This document shows positions 31,401-47,394 of a DNA stretch of 64,000 nucleotides, one piece after another. The notes below the pieces were generated by a model. The model was not told where the DNA came from and did not search any database. It worked only from the letters and a program-made list of their open reading frames with translations. The position numbers and the translations under genes are program-made. The DNA is taken from NCBI GenBank assembly GCA_964035545.1, contig OZ037773.1:4881251-4945250 (forward strand), written 5' to 3'. Source of the DNA: Bugula neritina. Taxonomy: Eukaryota; Bryozoa; Gymnolaemata; Cheilostomatida; Bugulidae. Numbering within the stretch: position 1 is the first letter of the stretch; every line of letters starts with the position of its first letter.

Positions 31401-34400
31401 AGAGACGTCTTCAATTTTATTGGCTAAAATATTAAAGTTTATTATCATTGATTTAACTTTTGATGAAGTCTGCATTGATGAATAACAGAATTTCTTTTGA
31501 GAATATGTGCTCATGTGGCCATATTTTTTGTTATCCAAAATGGCCAACCAACAAAAATGCTGCAGAGTTGAACAGAGATCAGCTGTTGCCGCAAGCTTTT
31601 ACAACGGACTTTAAGCTTAGCCAGTTGTATAACGTTTAGAGTGGTATTATAGCTTACATATGAAATAAAATTTTCATAGAAAGCTAAAAATTTGAAAAAG
31701 GAGAAGTTTGACATTATACTTTTTACTTGAAAATTTAGTCATTGTATAGCTGACAAATCTGCACACAAGTTTTTAAGATTAACCATATAGTATTTTTTTA
31801 TGTTTAGAATGTTATAGTTTTACATAAAATACATTTTTTATAAATGACTAGAAGTTTGAAGAATATAAGATTATCATTGGAGTTTTTCTCTAAACACTAA
31901 ACAGTTCAAACCTAAAAACAAGAATAATAATTGCTTACCTGACCAGTGTAAGTCCAATTCATTGATCCAGAATTACTGGAAATACCAAAAAGCTCCTTCA
32001 CCGACTTTATTCTCACGTGATTGCTGTCTAACGAGACGGCGTCAAACTGTCTGATCTCGTGTAAAGGTGAAATTGTGCAGTTACCAAGCTCTAAATCTCT
32101 GACGTACACAAGGCCTACATGACAGACAAATTACTTTATTCCAAGGTACCTCTACAGAAAATAGTGAACATTAGAACAGCGTTATGATGCCTCTTTTTAT
32201 TAGATAAAAGATATTGTTGCATACTCCATGAATGCTAAAAAAACTGAAATAAGTAAAATACAATGACATGGTTACATATTTGCTTGCATGATAGCTTCTT
32301 AAAGAAAATTTAGGCAATCGACTAGTAGCTGGCTCATTTCCTACAAAATCATGAACTTGATATCAATTATAGCAATATATCAGAATAAAAATAATATATA
32401 AACTAACATATCAGCATAAATAAAAACATCTCTTGAATTGGCTCATAATAATTTTTTCAGTTTTTTATATCTCTTTACATAATATTATACTAATTACCAA
32501 CTGGAATGTGTTATTGAGACATGCAGATGGCTATTATATACTCTTCACCTCACCTGAGACAAAGTCATGGACTTCTGTCAAGGGACGCTGAGAACCTGGT
32601 AAGTTGGTGCCAAGTGAGATGCCTTTAGGAGTGTAGTCTAGACGTACTAGATTATATGTGTTGTCATAGTATTCCTGCAAACCATGTATTATCTTTGTTT
32701 TGTGCAATGATTGATGCACTCACACGCACACACACATACTCACGCACATGCATGCATACAAACATCCATGCACACACATGCATACGCACACACACACATG
32801 CACGCACGCACGCAGGCACACACACTCGCGCACACACATACCCACGCCCACACACATGTACACTCGCATGCGCACGCGAGCACGCGCACACACACAAACA
32901 AGTACGCACACACATTGCAGATTGTAATTTTATGCCTATAACTTTTAGAAAATTTCAGTAAATTGCTTTTTATGTCTGTTCGGCAGTTGAAAAAAATTTA
33001 TTTATAATAAATTTTACGAAATAATTTACCCGAATCACTGTAAAAACTTTGTTGCCTCCTTTTAATTCATGGATCATTTCTGATGCCATAGAGAAGTGCC
33101 CATTTGGCGCTATAAGTGGAAGATCATGAGGTTGAGATGGGCCAACATCAAAGTTTTTCAGGTGAGGGCAAAGTGTACCCTGAATAATCTACAATAGATA
33201 CTGACTGCTATAAAGAGTGAATTGAGAATACTACCAGTGTGTTTCTTGCTTTAAATAAAAATTGGAGTGACTTCAGTTTTATTGAGTGCAGACATCAATT
33301 TTTAAAGTTTTAATGAGAACTATGCAAATACTTTTTATGAAATATTTATTTTGATATAAATGCAAGATAAATCTGATAAAATCAATTAGAATTTAGACTG
33401 TTTGCTCTTTAACTTATAACATTGTTTAATGTTTAGATATCTGATAAAAATTACAAGGTTGAAATATGATGAAAAAGAAGTTATTCAGTAACATGCAAAG
33501 TGGATAAGTTAGAGAAAGTATGTTAGAGACTTAGAGCATTAGGCAAGCAGGTGCTAGCAAGTGTTAAGAATGATCAATATAATATGCTGACAATTACTTG
33601 TGACTCACTATAGCAATCTTTGACATGCATGTCTCTTAACTTTGAATACCTGGAAATGGGCAGCTTCCTCTTTGGTAATGAAGTTCTTATAATTGTTGAA
33701 CGTGTAGGTGTGGTCAATCTTCCTGCCGGTGCCAGACACACCTCTGACCTTCAGCATGACTGGAACTTGGTGACTGTTTCCTGTGGAAGGCGTCCAGTCG
33801 CTTTCATCTGACAAACATATCAGGATATTAAAATATAAACACTGTTTGCTAGAGTTACAGGAAGTAAAGATTATATACAAAAATGTACAAACCACTTCAG
33901 AGAGCACTCTGTAGGTTAGGCCAATTTTAAAAAAGGCTCAAGTGGCTTTTAGTTGCCCTACCTGTGAGAGCCTCCAATATAAAAAGTTCTTTTTAAAAGC
34001 GGCTAAAAATTTGTTTCTATCATGGCAAAGGAATGACTACAATTGAATGCCCTTCAGAACATCACCAATAGGCTATGAACTATTAAACTATTGAACTACT
34101 GACCTTGTGTTTACTAACCAACACTGTAACCCCTAGACCACTGCTGCATGTATTTTATACTGTCTAATCACACTAAAAGAATTACAGGTGAAAATACCTG
34201 TGAAATACCACTCAGCAACCACATTTGCGTCTAAAGCAGCAATATAGTGTTTATCCAACCATTTCTCTACTTTTACTCCTGTGTCCAGAGTTTCCTTTCC
34301 CTGTAAAAGTTTTTTTATAAACATGCAGATGGGTTTTTGGTATTATACTTACTACAGTAAACTGGCATACTTTAAATTTTGTTGTAACAATTTCTTTTAT

Positions 34401-36315
34401 AGTAAAACTATTTGAAACTGTCTGTTATTGAAAAAAAGTGCTGATGGAAAGTGTTTTAAGTGAACTATGTATTGTTAAGCTGAGGCACTTCCTGACACCA
34501 ACAATGGCGCTGCATATATGCTAGAGCTCAAACCAGTGCTTACTAGTCTATGAAGAGCTCTAGTCGCTAGTTCACGTCAGTTTTCTTGCATATTTTGTCA
34601 GATATGGAGCAGCAATGTAAAAATGCAAACTGAGTGTCAATTATCTAAGCAGCACAGCCCTATGACACGATAACACTGTAATAATAGCCTACCTTTATAC
34701 AGTTTGTGACTTTAACTACTTTCATAGTATACTTACCACTTAGTTTCTCATTCAACATGATTAATTGACTATTTGGTTTAAAAAACATATACTTTAATAC
34801 ACAAACTATAAGTAAAAAATAAATTTGCTCTCATATACACAACTCTTCAACAATTGCCAACTGCCAGCTTAAACTATAGACTATTTCTACCATTATTGAA
34901 GCATTATAGGCACACCAATCAAGCACTCTTTAGCTATAGTAAATGTGGCTGCAGGTAATTGATTGTGAGAAAACCAACCTTGTACTCTGGAGGAGAATAA
35001 GGATTTATCATAAATGCAGAGGCAACTGTGAATCCAGTGGTAGAATTGACGTAATTTCCAAACATGAATGTATCCGTTCCCTTACCATCCAACTCGCTGG
35101 CATTACAGTAAACAGAACCTGTTGAAATATTTAGTACGTAATTACAGCGATGTGTTAACGTTATTCAAATCTTAAAGCTAAACCTTAAACTCAAACCTTA
35201 AAGTTTAAACCTATTTTTATCAGTGACTAACCCATCACAGTAAAGGAAAACTGTGTATGTAATATTATCAACTTTAAAAGTGAATTACGGGAGAGATATG
35301 ATTACAACTATAGCAAAGTTTCACTTCACATAATATTGTGATTTTCTAGACATGCACTCACCATCAGGTAAGTCAATCGTCTCCACTATCTGATTAGTGT
35401 AGAAGTTGTAGATATCAGTGCCAAATAGACTGAGATTCTTATACTCTCCTGTAGCCATTCTTTCTTTTATTACAGCTCGATTATTAGCTATAAAAACACA
35501 GGCTAAATTGTGAACTTTTAAATTTTTAAGCGTTGTAAATATAATTTGTACAAGTAAGTTAAATTATTTTAAATCATTCCTGTTAGTTTCATTTTCTCAG
35601 TGATGCAGGCAGTTTAGAAACTCCGTACCATACATCATGTGGTTTCAGTAGTCTCCATTTTTAAAATGTTCTAGAGTTTAAATTATTAAATAAAATAAGT
35701 CTAAGCAATTAAGGTATCAACTTGCATCTGCAGTAAAGAAGGCAATGAAGACTGTCAAGCAAGTACGGAGTAAACATGAAGTTTATAACTTATAAGTCGC
35801 AAGTTTGAACTCAAAATAAATAGAAACATAAAAAAACAAAAGACAAAAGTATGATCTGGTCAACAAGATGTAGATTTATGGCAAAACTTAGTTTAATAAA
35901 GGATTTACTCACGAGCATCAAATATTGTGTACAGGGACCTGGTAGACTTGTTGGCCGTTACGTACATTTCAATGTTAGCAACATATCGGTCCGACACTTC
36001 CGGAAAATCTTTCTTTACTAAAAATTGAACATAGCACACCAGTGGCATATCTGAAAATGCATGTGTACTTGCATGTCATTATTGTGCTTCATATAAGATA
36101 AATGAATAAGATAACTATATCATAGAAATGCTGATTACACATATGTGATACTTGAGACTTTTAAAGCCTTTGATATTTGTATTAATTTTAGGCAATCTTC
36201 ACAAATGAAAACTGAATTTACACAACATACTTTCTGCTGCCCTTTTCTCAACAGCTGATTGTGATCTTGAGATTAGACAGAGAGCCGCAAGCAATATCAG
36301 AAACTGGTAAGTCAT
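28491..36315 (-). CDS. Type I membrane glycoprotein, LolA-like domain family (702 aa, 14 exons)
   Basis: Complete gene; exon lengths sum exactly to 703 codons. Exons in transcript order: 36231-36315, 35913-36050, 35362-35487, 34979-35118, 34198-34300, 33650-33807, 33030-33188, 32554-32674, 31939-32114, 31212-31391, 30592-30825, 29776-29976, 29343-29487, 28491-28633. A signal peptide (MTYQFLILLAALCLISRSQS) is followed by a large ectodomain with many N-x-S/T sites. One hydrophobic helix (GIAIAFLVAGVGLGVLIIFI) and a short basic tail ending KKFTNES close the protein. Motifs such as NNRAVIKER, VVAEWYFTG, VYVRDLELGNC and TGQRTIRDVTADIYI recur, as I recall, in invertebrate secreted or membrane proteins annotated as LolA-like, a beta-sheet lipid-carrier-like fold. 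The family assignment is inference from motif spacing; the gene model itself is firm. The ligand and role are unknown. Confidence 0.8.
32720..32912. repeat. Imperfect (CA)n microsatellite
   Basis: cacaca and gcacgcac words alternate over about 190 bp in an intron of the LolA-like gene. ORFs of Cys/Val or His/Thr on both strands are artefacts of it. Confidence 0.9.
33935..34150 (-). mobile_element. tRNA-derived SINE copy, minus strand
   Basis: Read on the minus strand: gcagtggtctaggggttaca (box A TGGTCTAGGGG), a degraded box B, then cctattggtgatgttctgaa. The last block matches the middle of the 46235 copy. It lies in an intron of the LolA-like gene, in sense with it. Confidence 0.75.
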
Positions 36316-38117
36316 AATGGGTGTATGTGCCTGCCTCCCTCTGTTTTTTCTTCAGTTAGCTAGTATACTCTGCAGAGCTAGATAGAAGACAACTCTTGTT
36401 GTGAATTGGTATGCCTACTCAGTAATCTTCTAAATCATCAGTCTGTTTATAATTGTGTACATTTGCTGATTTATGTAACATGTAACCAATAATCTAGTAA
36501 GTGAAAAACTGAAATAATGAAAGATTTACCAGCATAATAAACAAGTCAAATACACACACAGATGATAATTTTAATGATTAAACAAACAAATTATAGACAA
36601 TTATAGCAATTTATAGCAATTTCTGTTTGTCATCGACTTAAAATTGTAAAAAGTCTCAATATGAAATAACAGGAAAACATTAGGTTAAGAAATAAATTGA
36701 AGGCAGTATAGTTTTGATGTATACATACCTATTGGCGTGGCCTAATTTAAAGTTACTGTTAGCTGCCACAACTATGGTTTGACACCATGTAGCAAGTAGT
36801 TGTTAGTAGTTGCACAGAAAGTCTTTTAGAAATAAATGAAGATTTGAAGAAAGTTTTCAAAGTAGTAACTCTAGTTAAGGTATAAATAAAAATTTGAAGC
36901 AGAAGATCGCTTTAATCTAAGTCACTCCCACTTGTTATCACTCCTTATAGTAACAGTAGGTGATAAGATTCCATAGCAAATATAGTCAACATAAAGGAGC
37001 ACAATATTAGGCACTGAATGTCACATACTACTAGGATGATAAGCTTTCTTATGCCACTATGAATTTTCTTATGGATCATAAATCTTCAAGATTTCATAAT
37101 GATTACTAATCTATAACATGCTTGATTGTAGTCCATCAATTAATGATTAGTTCAAATATAATTAACCATGATGTCTAATTATGAGTATACACAATATTTT
37201 TAATTGTAGTTAACCAGTATTTTTAATTTTTTGAACTGATATGTCTAATTGTATAATTACCCAATATGCTTCATTTTCAACCAAAATACAATCTGCAATT
37301 ACAGTATAATTTCATTTTCTGAAAAAGCTATAAATACCTTTCAGCCAATATTTTCAAAACCTGAATTTTTTATAGTCCCAAGAAAAGAGTAAAAACAGTG
37401 AGTTTACAAATAGTGCAGAAAGTAGCCAATGTATTTATATAAGATTGTTGGTTCTATGAATAATGCAGTTAGTAACAATTATCTTTGAGTAATATGTGTG
37501 CCAAGTGTAGTAAGTCAAAGCAAATATACTGTACCATTCATTAAATAAACTACTTTTTCTGTAAACGTGGAATAGACTATATTGGTTTTGTTGTATATAC
37601 GACCATTAAATAAAAAAGAGTGAAAAAAAAATTCAAGTTGTGTTTTATTTAGTATACATGTTGTCCTATTGTCTTTATTTACACTGGCAATAATACTTCC
37701 ATGTGAACAAATAAAGCGTATCATTTTAGAAGTTTTATTCAGCTTAGAAAGCACTGCTCTAACCCAATAAGCAATGCAAACGTGGTTCAATATTGTTACT
37801 TTACAATCTAAAACTAATTAAAGTATGCGTGTATATTAATCTGTATTTGTACGTATTTCTATATTTTAAATAAAACAGATGTATAGTAAATGAAATGTTT
37901 GAAGAACAGCCAATGACTTATTCCAAATGTTTTACGATAATTACTTTTTGTAAAATCAATAATTTCATACTTTTAACTGATATCAGGTTTCCTGTATATT
38001 AACCTTTGCGTAACTAAAACTAATTTGACAAGAGAGTGCTACTTAGAAGGATCAATGTATAGAATGGCTTATTTTAAGAATCAAACAACCATACACTTCT
38101 CAGACCTACAATAAAAC
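36316..38117. other. Intergenic spacer between divergent LolA-like and lectin genes
   Basis: About 1.8 kb of AT-rich DNA upstream of both genes, so it should hold both promoters. No gene, repeat or clear core promoter motif is seen. Confidence 0.5.
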
Positions 38118-40981
<2,864 letters not shown>

Positions 40982-42083
40982 GACCTGTTATACCTTGACC
41001 CTAGAAACTGTTAAGATCTTTTTGACATAAACGTGTTTGTTGAATTGAAGTTGCATCTAGTTCATAGTGCAGTACTGATGTGATATTATGTATTGATTTT
41101 ATAGGTTGTACAAAATAGCTTTCTTTACCATAAGCTATGTATATAACTATTGGTGTGTCATTAACTTCATGTATGCATTTTATCTTTAATCAAGTGTGGT
41201 ATTTGTATGAGTGTGAAATTTGAAACATTACTTGATTTGTCAATTAAAACAACAAAGCCAAAAAAACTTTGTTATAAATTTTAAATAGCAGTAAATATGT
41301 TTATTGTTTTTGTGTTTACGATGTTTCTGTTATTACACAAATGTAGGTATAATGAAAAAAAAGACATACAATATGACATAGTATAATATATGTGTAGCAA
41401 TGTGCTGTGCAATATAGTTATCATAATATTTATCTAAAAATGCCTAGGTTCTATGCATCTATAATTTAAAGTTTCTTTTAAAATATGGCGTTTAATAGTT
41501 ATTAAATAGCTTTAATCAACTTTAATTGTTAGACAAAATTAAGATAAGAATATTATTTGGGCACCCAAGTACTTGCAATTGTTGTAGTGTGAAAAAGGTT
41601 CGAATTACATTTACTTATAAATGTAAGAATTTTCCTTCATGCAATAGCATTTTCAGCAAATGAAAAACGGTTTTAATCTATAATAATAATTTGCATAACA
41701 ACATGTCAGATGTATGGTATTGTTGTAAAAAGCAGTGCCTTTTAGATACTTTAACAATAAGATATTATTCTATACTATAGCTTATCTGATCATGTAGCTA
41801 GAACTAAAAATTCTGTCGCACAACACAAAGTACGATAAGATTTTGATTAAACTTTCAAAAACCTAATCTTTAGCATGAGCATAATTTTAGCTGTTCACTT
41901 TTCTTACAAATAACTAACAATTATTACTCAAATTATAATAGACAGGCAATATAAAAACATGCATGAACAATCTTGCTTGTCTAGTTTTTTATGAATTTAG
42001 AGATTCCTGTATTAGTTCCAGAGGTTATTTTTGCAAATTTTTAGGTTATATAACAGATTGCATGTCATTGCTTATTTTCGTGT

Positions 42084-42271
42084 ATGGAAACACGAGGTTT
42101 GGTTAGATGTAACTAAAGTTGGTAGTGACTGGGTTTAGGACAATGGGGAGCCGTTGGGCTTGAACAATTTCAGTGGAGGTCCCAGATAACACTGGGAGTT
42201 GTATTAACATGTTTACTAATTTCAGATGGAATGACAACTACTGTAATTATTTGGACAGAAGATATATGTAG
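42084..42271 (+). pseudogene. Broken C-type lectin last exon
   Basis: It aligns with exon 4 of lectin A: VWLDVTKVGSDW, then a stop (TAG at 42136-42138) where the genes have Trp-Asp, then DNG. Later, after a frameshift, CCAGATAACACTGGGAGTTG reads as PDNTGSC, followed by FRWNDNYC and RRYM. Premature stops and the frameshift show it is a relic, about 1.1 kb downstream of lectin A. Confidence 0.75.
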
Positions 42272-42669
42272 GTTTCTAAAAATAAATATTAAAAATAGTG
42301 TTGTTGGTTTGGATCACTTTGCTATATTATGTATCTACAACCTTCCCCAATTGCAATAGCTTTAATCTAAAACCTGAATTCTTTTCATTTTTTTCCTACT
42401 TTACCTTTTTGCATATCTGATACTTTTTCTTGCCTAACCTTTTATTGTCGTGACGGCATACATAGCTATTTTCTGACAAGGTTAATCTAAGCTAGGCAAT
42501 ATTCCGTTCATTGAGTCACCTCGAAATAAAAATTTTAAGAATACAACATTAAGTGGTATATATTATAGTAAAAGTACATCTACGACATGGGGCACATAAT
42601 ATAGTAAACTATTCTTACTGTTGTTCTTTGTCTAAATTAAAATTTATTTATGTCATTCTTTGCTTATAA

Positions 42670-42765
42670 TTTGGTAGACTTATCCAGAAAAAATATTATG
42701 TTCTTTATGACTTCACCAATAGCTTGGCCGAGATTCAAACCGTGGCTGCCACTTTTTTATGAAAA
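42670..42765 (-). mobile_element. SINE fragment, minus strand
   Basis: On the minus strand a box-B-like ggtttgaatctcggccaag is followed by ctattggtgaagtc, matching the B-box to middle region of the other SINE copies. The box A half is not convincing. Confidence 0.5.
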
Positions 42766-42869
42766 CTGTCTAAATTTATATGGTGTTACACAGCAGTATG
42801 TGCTTTGTCATAATTTTTAAACGGTTTTCTGATTTTCTATGCAAGTACCTGACACTTTTGGTATCTTAT

Positions 42870-42905
42870 AAGCACTTGGCCTTCATGGGAGCTCATTTAG
42901 CATTG
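42870..42905 (+). pseudogene. Remnant of a lectin-domain exon with intact splice donor
   Basis: Reads KHLAFMGAHLAL, the helix-2 signature of C-type lectin domains, directly followed by GTAAGT. No acceptor or remaining exon is visible. Its donor begins the tandem array that follows. Confidence 0.45.
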
Positions 42906-43265
42906 GTAAGTAAAATAATAGTGTAGAGGTAAGTAAAATAATAGTGTAGAGGTAAGTTATCTAATAGTGTAGAGGTAAGTTATCTAATAGTGCAGAGGTA
43001 AGTAATCTAATAGTGTAGAGGTAAGTATTCTGAGAGTGTAGAGGTAAATAATGTGATAGTGTAGAGGTAAGTTATATGATAGTGCAGAGGTAAGTAATCT
43101 AATAGTGTAGAGGTAAGTATTCTGAGAGTGTAGAGGTAAGTAATGTGATAATGTAGAGGTAAGTTATATGATAATGTGGAGGTAAGTATTCTGAGAGTGT
43201 GGAGGTAAGTAATCTGATAGTGTAAAGGTAAGTAATCTAATATTGTAAAGGTAAGTGATCTAATA
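42906..43265. repeat. 23-bp tandem repeat carrying a consensus splice donor in each unit
   Basis: About 15 copies of a 23-bp unit such as agtaatctaatagtgtagag plus gta. Most junctions read GAGGTAAGT, the ideal U1-complementary 5' splice site. It starts at the donor of the lectin exon remnant. Confidence 0.9.
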
Positions 43266-44173
43266 TTGCAAAGTGAATAGTTTAATTTTGTATCATTATA
43301 GTTTGTCAAAGGGAAACACAACTCATTATTATATGCACAGATTTTTCATAATGGCCATTAAACCAGGAATAACAGATTTGTCTGCAACTATAATTTATAG
43401 TTTGTACGCAATTTTGCACAAATTTACTCATTGCAGTTTATCAAAAGCTATACTTATTCAAAGCAAACCAGCACGGTAAAAGCCTCTTTGCTATTAGTTA
43501 AACAAAGTTTATTGTAATAGAAGTTGTTGAATACATAAAATCTCACAACATTCAGTCCACGAGTCCCAAGAGTAATGGGATATAATTAGCATGTGTTTTC
43601 TAACAAAAGCTGCTGCAGCAACATGTGCGTATATTATGAGTTTTCATAACACTATACTTGGTCTGTTGCTAAAATTCCTTTGGCCTCTAAGGATGGTAGG
43701 CTCCACAATTGTATGCAAAGTTTATCAACCTCTGATGAATAATAATGGAACAGACGTCTAGTTAAAAACCAGTCAAGCAAATGCATATAATGTAGTTCAT
43801 TTTATTACCTTCACTTTCTCAGGACATTTTTAAATATTGTTTTTCTATTGTCATTAGATGTGAGTGCGGTTGCGGTTCACACAAAATGTTGTGTTCGAAA
43901 TGTGTTCCAAACATACAAAGTTCAGTTTTTTGATTAATTAATACACATATCAGTAATTTGATCTTATATAAAATAACTTTCCAATGAAAACCTCTTTCTG
44001 ATTCAAAATCTTTAAGAATATGACTCAGAATTTTGTTTTGCTCCTGTAGCTCAACTTCATTTGATAGTTTGCAGCAGCTAGCATCTGTCGTCATTTCCTA
44101 CAGTTTAGTCACACAAATAAATTATATTGATAGTATTTAATGCAGTTAATCTATGGCTCATTACGTATCATTG

Positions 44174-44233
<60 letters not shown>

Positions 44234-45178
44234 AACAGTTTGATCAAAATCATTAAATCAATCATAATCCTCATTACATTAATTTGAAATATATAAAAAC
44301 TTTCAATAAATTTCCAATATTTAAAAATAATCCAGTGAAAGCATAAAATTAATCCACAAAAACGGAAAAACTTAAATATACTTCTGATGAGTGTTTGTGA
44401 GTTTACTTATTCTGTTTAAATTATCTTAACATACAGATGCTCAAACAACACGGTTATAGCAAGTAATTGGTCTATAGCTCAAAGGTTTCAAATTTTTTCA
44501 TCTTCATAAAGGCTTAGCTATGTAGCTGTTTAATTTATTACATTTTTATACCAGTTGTTTAGATTTTATGGTGCGGTGGTGAGATGCGAGATCATATAAT
44601 TTTCTTTAATGCAAAGTTGTTGAAATTAAATGAGCACATTGTAAAACTAATTTAAAAATCAATTGAAGGTTTTCATTTTAATATTGAGTAAGTAAGCAAA
44701 TTAGGCTGAAGACACTTGTTGTTGATATAGCAAGCTTTCTAACCATTTTTTTACGAGTGTAGCAGTGAGCTAATATAAGTTACAATTTATGTTGTTTACT
44801 GTTTTGGAACAGCTGTTAAAAAAGGCGTTTTATCTTTACTAAACAATATGTACAGCATCTACTATAATGGGTCTTCATTACCAATATTGTAATGTTTTTA
44901 TCAAAAAATTTATAAAAATTCATACAAAGCTAAATCTGAAATTTATAGTAACGAAAGGCTAAAATATTGAGAGCTCATAGGCTTTTCAATATTTTTAAAA
45001 GTTTTACAGTGGAACAGCTTTAGAAAAATCAATATTTTTACTATATTATAAGTGTATAGTGAGAAAGTCCCCTAATGATACAACATGTTGTTTAAATTTT
45101 GCTGCTGCTATGCTATGCTGCTGCCACTATACTACTGCTGCTGCTGCTGCATATATAAGGCAGATATTATACAACAAA
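43266..45178. other. Spacer before lectin B with a (TA)n array
   Basis: No gene is seen. A (TA)n array lies at about 44178-44230. A short gctgctgct-rich stretch at 45100-45150 precedes the lectin B start codon. Confidence 0.5.
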
Positions 45179-47394
45179 ATGGAAATTTTTGCTGCCAGCT
45201 TCAAAATTGAAATTCTGTTGTTCCTGCTTGCTGTTAATCAGGTAACTGTCTTTATTAAACAATAATTAGGCTTTAAGTTTTGTGACAGCATCATAATAAA
45301 GAAAACATGTTCTAATTTTTTACAGTACTTACTTCAATATAATTATAAAGATATAAGATATAAGATATAAGATACGTTCTTTTTGTTTTCTTTGTATAAG
45401 CTCTTTCATGTTAATGGCACTTTATGATAACTATTTATAGCTATGTGAATCTGATGCCATTGTTGTTTGTCGGAGTCTGTGTTGACAGAATGTGAATTAC
45501 ATATCTTCATCTCTGTATTTGCTATAAGTGCAGGTACGTTAGTTTGTGAAAATGTCTAGGACATGAATGAATTGCTCAAAATGTTTAAATCAACTCCAGT
45601 CAAACTGACCAAGTTGAGTGATTCCAGCATATTTCTAAGTCAAGGCAGGCTGTTTAAAGTACACTAGTCAAGTATAATTCCAGCTATAATAACTTAAACT
45701 CAGCATTGATCAATGCAATTTCTTAAACCGAGTATTTTAAGCTTTGCGCCATGTTATTGTTTGAATTTGAAAAACTGTGTTGATAAGTTATATGGAAATG
45801 CCAGGGTATTGCAACTCCAATGTGATAATGAAGCTGCCATAAATTCGCACCTCCTGCTGTATTAATTATAGCTGTGAAGTCATTTTTTCAACCGTATTTT
45901 AAACTACTTGCATTTTCAGTGATATTAGTTTTTTTAATCTGCTGTCTAAGTTTTTAGTGCTCTGTGTTGTTGCGTGCAAACTTCGACTTATTACATGTTT
46001 TACATGAGGCTGTGTGGAACAGTGCCAAAAACTTAAAAAATTATATTCAGAAAATATCGATAAAGGGGACATATAAATAAAAATAAGAATTGCATCAAAA
46101 TAAAAATACAATTTGAGAATGCTGTAAACAACAGCGACTTGATTATTAAATTCAACCACAGCCTAAAGGTCATTACAGCAATATATATTCTGCAAGAGCT
46201 GACCAAATTAATGTTTAATATTCAGCTACCTTGCTGAGCAGTAGTGGTCTAGAGGTTAGAGTATTTGGCCTATAGGAAAGCATTATAGTCATGGGTCCAA
46301 TGCCAGCAAAGGCTATTGGTGATGTTAGGAAGAGCATCTGGTCATAATTGCTCCTGTGCTCCATCTGAATAAGGCCTTAGAGGGTTTTTCACAAGGACTG
46401 TGACTATAAACTTGCGTGAGCTCATGAGTAATCGAGTTACCACTTTGATAGTCATAGTCCAATTCTATACTTTGTTCAGGTGTTGATCAATGTGCCTCTG
46501 GCTGGGAGAGAAACCCATTCAGAAAGACATGTGTTAATGTATTTGGCCAAGTCAACAGAGCAATGGCAAAACAGAACTGTGAAGAAATGGGCGGAGCCTT
46601 AGCTATACTAAACTCTAACGAATCACTTGATTGGTTTATGGAAGTTCGGCTGACATACACAGGTGCTTTGACTAAACATATAAATCATATTTATCAATTG
46701 ATGGGGCATTTTCCCCTTGCGTGTCTAATTATAATGTTTTTGGTTAAATGGCCCATATTGATGGGTTTGAAGATGTTATTCAGTGTGACAAGTTGACTGT
46801 CACTAAGTTGGGTAGAAAATATCATGACATCTGCGTTAGAATTTTAAAGATAAGACAACCTCTGCTATGATAGACAATAATCATTATTGTTTAATCATAG
46901 GCTACCTATGTGACTATATAATTACAAGTAATAAGAGTGTAGGTCAACACCAAATAAGCATAATATATGAGTAAAACATATGAAAACTCGACACAGTTTT
47001 GAAATGTGAAGAAATCAAATGGAAAAATGCAGTTGCAACTGGTTAGTTTTTGTGCTGATTTGTAGGCTTGTTTTGCTAAAGTGCTTCTTACATTGCTTTT
47101 ACAATTGTCTACATATATATAGCTGAGTTGATATGATTATCTCAAGTTAACAAAAACATGAGACTGGTGTTTCCTTTAGAATGGCAATATATGACATATT
47201 TGGGAGCTGAAGAACTGGAATATGGAGTTTGGAAATGGGATGACGGAACTTCAGTGGACAGCAGCTATTTTAGTGAAGTAGAGCCAAATAACACTGGAGA
47301 CTGTCTTCAAGTATTTGAACTAAGTAAACCTCCTAGATTCGATGATACTGAGTGCAGTTATCACGCTCATTATGCTTGTGAACAAAAACACTAA
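45179..47394 (+). CDS. Secreted C-type lectin (lectin B), PAN exon not identified
   Basis: Signal-peptide exon 45179-45241 (MEIFAASFKIEILLFLLAVN), again exactly 63 bp like its neighbours. Lectin exons are 46480-46662 and 47180-47394 (TAA). The domain has CASGW, KTC, NC, GDC, TEC and YACEQ cysteines, WKWDDG, and the canonical mannose-type EPN motif (VEPNNTGDC). Exon 1 ends in phase 0 and exon 46480 needs one carried base, so an exon of 3n+1 length must lie between them, where lectins A and C have their PAN exon. I could not find one in frame. A stretch at 45441-45533 is bounded by AG and GT but has stops. Either the exon is diverged or the gene is broken. A SINE sits just before the first lectin exon. 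Confidence 0.75.
46235..46420 (+). mobile_element. tRNA-derived SINE copy, best preserved
   Basis: Box A is TGGTCTAGAGG at 46244 and box B is degenerate, GGTCCAATGCC. These are followed by attggtgatgttaggaagag, attgctcctgtgctccatct and actataaacttgcgtgag. It ends 60 bp before a lectin B exon. Confidence 0.85.

Noticed and set aside
43819-44094. 91-residue minus-strand ORF
   Set aside because: No splice context, no recognisable motif, and composition typical of random AT-rich sequence.
45149-45160. TATATAAGG as core promoter of lectin B
   Set aside because: It lies only about 25 bases before the ATG, which would leave almost no 5' UTR; it may be chance in AT-rich DNA.
45441-45533. Candidate second exon of lectin B
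   Set aside because: Bounded by AG and GT but of length 3n, with stops in the needed frame and no PAN cysteine pattern.
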